Below, piece after piece: positions 8,721 to 16,859 of a stretch of 18,817 nucleotides of DNA. This DNA is from Russula earlei (Eukaryota > Basidiomycota > Agaricomycetes > Russulales > Russulaceae): contig JAGFNK010000898.1 of NCBI GenBank assembly GCA_025769875.1, forward strand, positions 1 through 18,817, in the 5' to 3' direction. The notes beneath the pieces were generated by a model. The model was not told the DNA's origin. It made no database searches and saw nothing but the letters and a program-made list of their open reading frames with translations. A program made the translations under genes and the position numbers. Every line of letters begins with the position of its first letter. Position 1 is the stretch's first letter.

Positions 8721-10242
8721 CTAGAGAAAATCCTCCTTAAGGATGAGATCCCAGATCTTGGCTCGTTCCTCAGCTGGTAGGGTTTTCATACGTGCTACCA
8801 TGGAAGCTGGTTCTTCTCCTTTAGATGGTTCTGGGGTAGGTTCAGTAACTCGGGCTTTGGAAGTGGCGGGAGCTGTATTTTTAGGGCATTCCCGGCTAAG
8901 GTGGCCTTTTTCCCTACAACGGAAGCAACATCCTTCTTTTGCTAATTGTTCTCTTTCCTCTTCGGTGAGTTTCTTAAAATTGGACTTGGCAGCGTCTACT
9001 TGCATTCGGTCGGAGTGGTGGTGTTTATGTTCTGAAGGGGGATGTGTGGTTTTTCCTTTGAGCTTCTCCCTGATGGTGATGAAATGTCGATGCTGTCTTC
9101 TGGCTTCCTCCTTCCATTCTTGGAGAGTGGTGGGCCATACATCTCTGTTCAGAATTGCGTGGTAGAGTCCAATTTTTAGGCCATTTTTGAAGCTTTCAAT
9201 GGCAATTACATCTGTTTCTGGCCACCCAGTTTTGTTCAGAAGTTGTTCAAAGGTGGAAATGTAGTCATCAAGGGATTCCTTCATTGTATGTTTGGCAAGG
9301 GCTGCTTGGGCATCTTCTTTCTCCGCAGTGTTGGTGAATTTAAACGTGAAGTCTGTGACAAAGTCTCTCCATAAGACTTCGTCCATCCTGTTAATGGGGT
9401 TTTGGGCCCTGCTTATTTTTTCCCTGAGTGCCGTTGCCTGCGAGTTGACCCATTCTTCGACCTTTTCTCCCTGAATATAGGAGAGGGCCAACATTGTTCG
9501 TTTAAAAGGGGAAACCATTACTGCCTTATCATCATTGAGGCCCCAGAATAGGTTAAATTCCATGATGAATTGTTTGGTTTTATTTCTTTCCCCAGTGAAA
9601 GCTGTGGGTTCTTTGCCGCTAAGGGATCCATTGGTTCCTTGTGGCGCCGGGGCAGCTACTTGAGGGACGATGACTGGGGGGGGCTGAGCGGCCATCTGAG
9701 GAGCCTGGACAGCGGCTTGGGGTGGTTGTACAGCAACTTGGGGTTGGGCTGCCATAATGAGTTCTGGGAGGTTCTGTGGTTCAAGTTCTAGGTTTTCGAT
9801 GGGTTCCTGGTTTCCAAGAGGGTCCTCTGGTTCTAATGCAGGGGATTCAAAGGGTGTCTGAGTTTCAACAGTGTTTTCTGGTTCAGGGGGGTTGCCTTCT
9901 GTAGACGAGGCTTCTGATTCTGACGGTGGTTCATAGTGAGGGTCATTTTCCCTCCAATAGCCTAATCCAAGGCTGTTTCTGAGGAGTTCTAGGTCTAGGT
10001 GAGTGTAGAGCTGTCCTCTTCTGAGTCGTAGTTCAAACCAACGATTGTTGATGAATTCGACTGGTAGTTCTTTGTTGTTTTCGGTGGTGATGTAGCAGAG
10101 GAAGGGTGTGAAAGCTGTCCCAAGTGGCAGCTCCTACAACGTGTTCGGGGAGGTCAGGGGATGGTCTGGGTTGGACGCGGACCCAACGGTTCGATGGTAG
10201 TTCAAGGTTGATCTCCAGAATGGAGTAGGGAAGCTTAGCTTG
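8721..10242 (-). pseudogene. gag: gag of element 1, N-terminally truncated at the LTR
   Basis: The main frame runs from about 10115 to TAG 8721. An ATG at 9755 gives 344 residues, but the frame is open well upstream with conserved residues (PVEFINNRWFEL), so 9755 is not the true start. Parts are an N-terminal domain, an acidic linker, a Gln/Pro-Ala repeat (about 9755-9640), the capsid-like core (TGERNKTKQF, YIQGEKVEEWV) and a CCHC knuckle CFRCREKGHLSREC at 8886-8927. A frameshift near 10115 separates the first about 40 codons. Those codons run without a stop to the LTR edge at 10242/10243, so about 65-70 codons present in the element 0 gag, plus the leader, are missing. Gag would assemble the particle and bind RNA through the knuckle. 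Confidence 0.87.
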
Positions 10243-10825
10243 TGTTACGGCGTTGTGGCCGTAAGAGCGTTAGCTCAGGGTTCAATGGAGGCCAAGTCCC
10301 TGTGACTTGGTTCAAGGGTTCAGTGGGGGCCGGCTCAGAGAGACTGGATCAAAGGTTTAGCGTCTCAAGGCTGAGTCAGACAATGACTCAGTCCGCAGAC
10401 AGAGTTGATCTTCTGGTTTCGCAGAAGAGGAGGGTGATGAGAGAGAGGCAGAGGAGAAAGAGGAACACTAAGGTTCCTTGAGGTGTGCTTAGGTCAAGCA
10501 AAGTGTAGGCCAGCACAAGCAAAGTTGTGATTTGAGAGGGAGTACAGGGTAGAGGATGCGACAGGAGATGGGACAAAGCTAAGCTTGGGGCATTCCCCAG
10601 CTTCTACAGGCGCTTAAATACTGTATGTAGCGAGGCTGTACAGTACTATAAGCAGAACAATAGATAAAAGTAGATCAATAGCAAAAGTAACTCAACAATA
10701 GGTGAAACACAATAAGTGAAACACAATAGACAAAACACAATAGATGAAACACAATAGGTGAAACACAATAGGGGATCACCATCAAGGGATGAAACCGTAA
10801 CCGAAGAAAGGGGTAAACTACAACA
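10243..10825 (-). repeat. LTR copy B (positionally the 5' LTR of element 1)
   Basis: This 583-bp copy of the 2112-2681 LTR is in the same orientation, with the same TGTTACGG and ACTACAACA ends. By eye, the half at 10554-10825 matches copy A except for two substitutions and one extra 14-bp unit. The half at 10243-10553 shows some 30-40 differences, mostly transitions. No primer-binding site follows it on the element side: gag codons begin at once. Its right flank (GCCAT...) is unrelated to the gag interrupted by copy A. Confidence 0.85.
10701..10770. repeat. 14-bp tandem repeat in LTR copy B (5 units)
   Basis: Five units of the GGTGAAACACAATA type lie in the presumed U3. The fifth, which repeats the first unit exactly, accounts for the main length difference from copy A. 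Confidence 0.85.
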
Positions 10826-11529
10826 GCCATGGAGGCGAGTATCTGACTGTAGTTCAAAAATATTAGATAGCGTTGATATGTGAAATATATATTGTTTCCT
10901 GACATTTGTGTGAATTTAAGTGCCTGAGTTGTTTATCATAACAATGTTGCAATCAGTAGAACATAAGCATGTGGTTGGCTACATAGGTATGGTTGATGAT
11001 GGGAAGAAATGTATATTTATGTTGTTGATATAACATCGTATGATTTATGTAGCATTGGTAGAAGAAATGTAGTCAATGGTGCTCTATATAACCCTGGTGG
11101 CGGCTATATAGAGTTTGGTGGTTGCTATGTAGGCATGAAACCTTGATGGTTGTAAAGTTGCTACAGATGCTATGGTAGCTATATAGCGCTACATAGCAGT
11201 TTTGTTTTTTCCTGATGTACCTAGCACTTGGTCAGAATTTGTAGACACACTGAAAATGATGATCTTGATTTCTTTCAAATGGGGGGTAAAAGTAGTGATT
11301 AATGTGAATCCACCCATGTTTTGTTTTTGTCAGAATATACCCATTTGATGTTTTCCCCTTCCTCATGTTTTTGGAGAGATGTCACACAGAATGGTAGAGT
11401 TCAAGTCGGTGCTTCAAATCATCATCCTTGGCTAATCACATGTCTCTAAGCTGTCCTCATCCTCATCCTCTCATTAGCCCCATTGCTGTAACACTCTCCT
11501 GCATTGCAGTGTAATAAACCATTTCATTG
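10826..11529. other. AT-rich DNA without recognisable genes
   Basis: No ORF here looks like a protein. The only structure I see is a cluster of short palindromic words between about 11083 and 11197: CTATATAG (11104, 11179), CTATGTAG (11124) and CTACATAG, with GCTATATAGC and GCTACATAGC adjoining at 11178-11197 as a near-perfect 20-bp palindrome. It could be the non-coding 5' side of the transposon remnant that follows, but no terminal inverted repeat was found. Confidence 0.4.
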
Positions 11530-12085
11530 ATGCTGCCCATCCACACAAAGCAATCATGCTGGACAGATGATGCATATGAGGACCAAATTCAAGGAGCAAT
11601 CACTGAGTGGCAGGAGGGCCACTTCAAAAGTAGACAAGCAGCTGCAATTGCCCACAACATGAGGAGCAGTCATTTGGTTCTCTAATGCTTATAAATTCCC
11701 TTAGGTTCCTCTTCAGACACTCAGTGATCACATCAATGGGCATTGTTGCAAGAAGGATGCAAATGTGGCTCAGCAACTGCTCTCAAAGGAGCAGGGGGGT
11801 GCACTAGTTTCCTGGGTAGGCCACCAGGCCTTGATTGCCAAACCAATGGACCAGAACAATGTCAAATCTCTTGGGTATGATATGTCTGGCATCATCCCAG
11901 GCAAGAACTGGCACCACCATTTCCAGAAGTGGCACCTGGAGCTTTGGTTGTCAAAGCCAAGTAATCTGGATCCCAAGTGTGCTCAGAACTTCAACATCTC
12001 AAATGTCACTTGATATTTTGAGCTAGTCAAGCAGGTCTATGACAAGCGCCCAAACCTCCCACTGTCAAGACACGTACTGCTGATC
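11530..12085 (+). pseudogene. N-terminal fragment of a Pogo/Fot1-like transposase
   Basis: Such transposases bind transposon ends with two helix-turn-helix domains and cut DNA with a DDE domain. From ATG 11530 a psq-type HTH is readable (ITEWQEGHFKSRQAAAIAH), and it resumes in another frame at 11705 (VPLQTLSDHINGH). A CENP-B/Tc5-type HTH follows: LLSKEQGGALVSWV, then GKNWHHHFQKWH and LDPKCAQNFN. The 11663-11704 gap ends in a CTAAT branch-like word and TTAG, so it may be an intron with a damaged donor, or a frameshift. TGA at 12011 fits a lost CGA; YFELVKQVYDKRPNLPL continues after it. Family resemblance is lost by about 12085 and the DDE domain is absent, presumably cut off by the element 2 LTR. 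The family call rests on pattern, not on a search. Confidence 0.62.
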
Positions 12086-12125
12086 ACTAAGGACTCAGGA
12101 GCAGGTGGGCAAGGGTCGGAACAGA

Positions 12126-12890
12126 TGGTACGCGGCGAAGGCGGCGTTGAACAAGAGGACGAGCCAAACGACGAGGAGGTACCAGATAGGGACTGGTAGG
12201 TGTTGCAAGAGACAAAGGCGAAGGCTAGTGGCCAGTGTAGCGAGGGGCTTTAAACAAGGCGGTCGTTGAAGAGTACCTTGAAGACGAGAGTGGACTTTAA
12301 ACTGAGCAGTCGCAGGGGAGTACCCAGGAGGATGAGAGTATCACAAATGGACAGTCTGACGACTGCCATGCTTCATTGGGGCTTATATACAGTATACAGG
12401 GTCGATTACAAAGCACTGGGACTATTCTAGACTCTTTGGTACCATCCAATAGGACTACAGAGGCATAAACTTGCTTGTGTCAACTTTCAGGCTTACTGAG
12501 CGCATTACTGATCATTGTGGAGCGATGACATCATTATGATGTCACTGTGGAGCGCTTAGTGAGCCTATGAGGTCACTGTGGAGTCACTCAGTCAGCCATG
12601 ATGTCATTGGAGCCTTGATGACATCAGATGATTTATGCAACAGTTTCTAAGAGTTTGTGCCGCTGTTTCGGGTCCATGGTGGCTGAGTGGCCATGTGGCT
12701 GCCACGCGATGATTACCCGATTAGGAAACTGGTGCCTGGTCGTGTTATAGTGCCTTTGCAATAGCAATATCTTGTACCGCAGGGGGGATAGCCCAGAAAA
12801 TGGAAGGGAGTCGGCAATGCAAAGTGAGGGAGGTTCTTCTTGAGTAAAATAGGACAATCTTCGGCCAGGACTTGGCCTTGGTTCGTAACA
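12126..12890 (-). repeat. 3' LTR of element 2 (left edge approximate)
   Basis: On the - strand the LTR opens TGTTACGAACC at 12890, directly after a purine tract. A TATA box (TATATAAG on the - strand, 12382-12389) divides U3 (about 12390-12890) from R-U5. The left edge is a guess at TGGTACGCGG (12126), whose complement CGTACCA roughly mirrors the opening; TGGGCAAGG at 12106 is an alternative. It shares no evident sequence with the element 1 LTR apart from the TGTTACG opening. The partner 5' LTR would lie right of the window, so no target-site duplication can be tested. Confidence 0.65.
12526..12626. promoter_or_regulatory. Cluster of four CRE-like octamers in element 2 U3
   Basis: TGACATCA occurs at 12526-12533 and 12619-12626, and its complement TGATGTCA at 12537-12544 and 12599-12606. 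The first two form a 19-bp inverted repeat with a 3-base spacer. Each is one CpG transition away from TGACGTCA, the site of CREB/ATF-type bZIP factors. The stretch also repeats TGTGGAG three times. Regulatory use is inference from position upstream of the TATA box. Confidence 0.4.
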
Positions 12891-12906
12891 TTCATCCCCT
12901 CTTTAT
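12891..12906 (-). other. Polypurine tract of element 2
   Basis: On the - strand, AAAGAGGGGATGAA directly precedes the LTR opening TGTTACGAACC. This marks the inner edge of the 3' LTR and the - strand direction of element 2. Confidence 0.65.
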
Positions 12907-13137
12907 AGACTTGTTGCTCCTGCAACAGTAGGGATTCGTTTCTTTGGAAGGTGGAGTAGTTTGCATATGAAAAGTCGAAGTCTGTTCGTTCGTGGGGAGT
13001 TCTCCCTTGTTCTATGATTTGCTTTGGGGATGGCTGTGGTCGATTGGGTGCATGTGGTCGCAGGAGTTCTCTGAAAAGTTCGTTGGTAACAAGGATAAAG
13101 GTAGTCATCAACAGAGGTCATGATGAGAGTTGTTGGT
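12907..13137 (-). other. Untranslated tail of element 2 between pol and polypurine tract
   Basis: The pol frame ends at TAA 13138-13140. The remaining 230 bases carry only frames overlapping other readings and no domain I recognise. Unlike element 1, element 2 has no room here for a third ORF. Confidence 0.5.
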
Positions 13138-14695
13138 TTAGGGGTTACTCCTGGTGGGAATTGTTCTAAGCGCCTTTGGATATTTCCGATGGAAGTCTTT
13201 AACAAGTGATTGCGCTCTTGATAGGTTAGATGCTGGCTCCCAAGTATTTTCTGCAACCGTATACCCTTTCCATTTAACTAGGTATTAGATTCCTTTGCGG
13301 TTTGGGGAGAGCCGAGAGTTTAGGATCTGTTCTACTTCATATTGTTCTTCACCTTCAACTAATATTGGTGGCGGGTTTGAAAAGTTAGGACCATGGGCAA
13401 TGGTTTCTTTGTAAGGTTTAATCAGGGAGTGGTGAAAAACCAGGTGTATCTTCCAAGACTTTGGTAGCTCGAGGCGAACGTTTACTGGATAGGCAGTGGT
13501 GACTTTGAATGGCCCATAGCATCGAGGGGCTAGTTTTGCTTTTGGGTGAGTGGTTCGTAGATTCGTGGCTTCCAGCCATACTTGATCCCCTTCTTTAAAA
13601 CGAAATGTGGAGGTTTGAGGTCCTGATTGCTTCATGATTTCTGTTGCTCGGTTCAGGGAGGAAGCTACTTCTTCTCTGAGTTGGTTTAATCTTGATAGTC
13701 TTTCTTGGATCGAAGGGAACTTTGATGTAAAGGCAAGGGGCGGAGCAAATGTTGGGTTAAAGCCATACCAGACTTCAAATGGGGGTTTGTTCGTAGCACT
13801 GTGTTGTCTGGCATTATGTGCGAACTCCATAAAGGGAACTAGTTCTGCCCAATTGTCTGCTTGATGGTTGCAAAATATTCGTAGGTATTGTTCTAGTTCT
13901 TGGTTAACTCGTTCTGTTTCTCCATCTGTCTGTGGGTGATATGCTGTGCTTAATGATACTTTGACATTTAACTTCTTCCATAGTTCTTGAGTGACTTTTG
14001 CTGCGAACTGAGGGCCTCTGTCCGATATTATTTGTGTTGGGAGCCCTATTCTTCTCCAGACATTGTTCATGATTAGTGTCGCTGTTTCGTCTGCTGTGAT
14101 TGTCTTGTGGCAAGGGGTAATGATTATTGCTTTACTGAATCGATCTACCACGACTAGGAGGCTGTCGAAGCCTTGTGAAATCGGTAGGTCTGTGATAAAG
14201 TCCATAGTAATGCTTTTCCATACTTCTCCAGCTGGTGTAATCGGTACAAGGGGTGTTTCTATCTTTGGACGGTTCTTGGTACTTTGGCAAATTGCGCAAC
14301 CATCTACATAACTTTTGACATAGGTTAGCATTCCTGGCCACCAATAGTTTCGGCTGATTAGTTCATAAGTTTTCCATTGGCCAGGATGCCCAGTGGCAAG
14401 GGAGTCGTGGTGTAGTTTTAGAATTTTCTTTCTTAGGGTGTCGTTGTTTGGGATATAGACTTTTCCTTTGAATAGTATTAGTCCATCTTCAAGGTTCCAG
14501 TCTTGTAAGCCTTTGGATAGTCGCCTTGGTCCATTCTTTATAATGATTGCTAATGCGTTAGATACTTCTGGGTCATAGTCTTTGCTAGATCGTAGTTGTT
14601 GTCGAAGTTCCTGGTCGCCGATTGGTTCTGTAGCAGAGGTGCGTGTTGCTCTAATTTTAAAAAATTTGTCATCTAGGAGCACCTTTCCATCATTT
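13138..14695 (-). pseudogene. pol: Integrase and chromodomain part of element 2 pol
   Basis: An HHCC zinc domain (LHHDSLATGH, CAICQSTK), the DDE core (MDFITDLP, ISDRGPQF, DGETERVNQE), a GPF module (PRCYGPFKV) and a C-terminal chromodomain (YEVEQIL, then YLVKWKGY and TWEPASNL) are readable. The frame is open from about 14690 to TAA 13285, which falls inside the chromodomain where a Gln CAA fits. It then continues in frame to TAA 13138, the likely natural end. A single-base shift near 14700 separates it from RNase H. Integrase would insert the cDNA, with the chromodomain guiding it to chromatin. Motifs are intact apart from the one nonsense codon, so this is the best-preserved domain in the window. 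Confidence 0.9.
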
Positions 14696-16345
14696 TCAGT
14701 TTTGTATCCCCTCTTTAAAGTCTGGCCGCCTGGACAGACCGTCTGCTTTGTTCATAGTTCCTGGGTGGTGGGTGATGGTGAAGTCGAAATTGCTGAGGAG
14801 GAGTGCCCATCGGGCTTGTCGTCTCGTGAGTTTTTGTTTTGTCATGAAGTATGTCAAGTTATTGTGGTCTGTCCATAGATCAATGGGGTGTGTAGCGCCT
14901 TCAAGGTAGTGTCGGAAGTGCCAGAGGGATAAGACGATAGCAAGGAGTTCTTTATCGTAGATCATGTAATTTCGTTGTGCGGGGTCCAAGGATTTCGAGA
15001 AATAGGCTACTGGGTGATATCTGTTAAATTCATCGGGTTGTTCCAAGATTGCACCGACTGCCAAGTCACTTGCATCGCAGATGAGTCGAAAGGGTTTCGT
15101 GTGGTTAGGTAACATGAGGATTGGGGCCGTTGTGAATGCTTGGATTAGTTTCTGAAATGCTTGTTCTTCATCGTCTTCCCACTTGAAGGGGTTTTCTTTC
15201 TTTGTTAAGTTAAACAAGGGCCAGTGCAATTCGAGAGTATTGGTGGATAAATCGTCGATAGAAGTTGCAGAATCCTAGAAATGCTTGTACTTCCGTAACA
15301 TTGGTCGGAGTAGGCCACTTTGTAATGCCTATTAACTTGTCTTGGTCCATGGATATTCGTCCTTGGGAGATATTGATGCCTAGGTAACTAATAGAGGTTT
15401 GTCGGAAAGCACATTTCTCTGGTTTCAAGTATAAGTCGTGGTCTTGGAGTGTTTTTAGGACCTTATGTGTCCAGTCGTCTAGTTCGTTCAAAGTTTGCGC
15501 CATGATTAGTATATCATCTAGATAAACAACCACTCGTTCAGTGGCAATGTATTTTGCTAGGATGGTGTTCATAAAGCGTTGGAAAGTGGCTGGGGCAGTT
15601 GCAGAGGCCAAATGTCATTATCAATGGTTCGAAGAGTCCTAATGGTGTCTTGAATGCTGCGAGGTGTTCATCGCCCTCTCTGAGGCGAATATTGTTGTAT
15701 CCCCATCGTACGTCAAACTTGGTAAAGTATTGGGCTCCTTGGAGTTTGTCAATTAATTCAGGAATCAAGGGTAGTGGATACGCGTCTTTGACAGTTGCTG
15801 TATTCAGGGCTCTGTAGTCTTGCACTGGTCGTAGATTTCCTCCTTTCTTTTCTACGAAGAAGAATGGGCTGGCAATAGCTGCTTTTGATGGTCGGATTGT
15901 GCCTCTTTTCAAATGTTCATCTAAGTATTCTTTTAGGGCTTGTAGTTCCTTGGGAGTAAGTCGATAAATGCCAGAATCGCGTCGGGCGATCCCTGGTTTT
16001 AGATTGATTGCATGGTCCCATGGTTGGTGAGCAGGAAGGCGTTGAGAAGCTTGTTCATCGAAAACCTTTCGCCATTTCAAGAATTGGGCGGGGATAAGTT
16101 CGTCTAATGTCTTAGGGGGTGTTTCCGCATTGGCTAGCTTGGTAGCTGTGGTTGACTTGGCTCTTATGTTGATTGTTATTGGGCTAAACGCATCGTGGAT
16201 TTGTTCGTCAACACATGGGTTCAATGGTCCTTCAGTATCTGGGAAGATTAGTGCAGCAATGTCCGTAAACTCGGGTTCTTCTTCTTCAGGGAAAGTAAGC
16301 GCTTGTATTTGGTAATTCCGCTGTTCCAGGATGCAGATGCAATGG
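14696..16345 (-). pseudogene. pol: Reverse transcriptase and RNase H part of element 2 pol
   Basis: RT motifs FFFVEKKGG, FDVRWGYNNI, ATFQRFMN and YLDD (codons 15513-15524) are followed by RNase H with ICDASD, YDKELLAI, WTDHNNL and NKADGLSR. All catalytic acids are present. Three frames are needed: 16371-15600, then 15611-15210, then 15229-14696, with single-base shifts near 15600 and 15228. The shift near 15600 falls between the FGL motif and ATAPATFQ of the RT palm. There are no internal nonsense codons other than those produced by the shifts. The motif set is that of Ty3/Gypsy, and the order RT-RNase H-integrase excludes Copia. Confidence 0.9.
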
Positions 16346-16859
16346 TTATGCTTGGGTGTGTGGTAAGGCAAGTTCGGGGGCAGTTCCTCAGTGTGATTGT
16401 ATCATTTGCCCAATCAATATCTGGGTTGTGGTGTCGTAGCCAATCGGTTCCTAAGATAATGTCGTGATCTCCAATGTTAGTGACCAGGAATTCTGCTTGT
16501 TCGTCATGAGTGGCGCCTGTGTGCGCTTGGATGCGAAGTCTTTGGATGGTGCTAAAGCGTATTAGTCCATTGGCATTTTGTGTTCCGTCTACATTTTGTG
16601 CTGGCAAGGGTTTGATCATAGTTCGAAGGTGCAGGTGGTGTCTTTGTGCAAATTGTTCGTGGATTATCATTCCTTCTGCTCCACTGTCGAGCAGAGCTCT
16701 TGCACCGATTTCTTTGCCGCTTGTCTTCCCTACCAAGGTAACTTTCAAGGCAATGGAAGGGGAGCGAATATTCTTGGTAAAAACTTTGGGGTAATTGATT
16801 TCTCTTTGTATCGTACTTGATTTGGACCGTGTCCCTCCTCGGTGCAGAAGGGGGTCCAA
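16346..16859 (-). pseudogene. pol: Protease part of element 2 pol
   Basis: The retropepsin active site is ALLDSGAEGMIIHE (DSG codons 16680-16688), with the downstream IILGTDWLRHHNPDIDW typical of fungal Gypsy proteases. The frame is the same as gag: only TAA 16860-16862 separates the two. That stop could be a readthrough site or a CAA lost by C-to-T change. A single-base shift in a C run near 16378 moves to the RT frame. Confidence 0.85.

Noticed and set aside
5874..9791. Many + strand ORFs opposite element 1 pol and gag
   Set aside because: They are antisense shadows of conserved pol and gag motifs and contain no domain of their own.
11669..11704. A precise 36-base GT-AG intron in the transposase remnant
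   Set aside because: Splicing at these exact sites does not join the two HTH frames in phase, so the donor is either lost or elsewhere. It is reported only as a possible damaged intron.
12633..13256. - strand ORFs in the element 2 LTR and 3' tail
   Set aside because: They overlap the chromodomain frame or the LTR in other frames and show no conserved motif.
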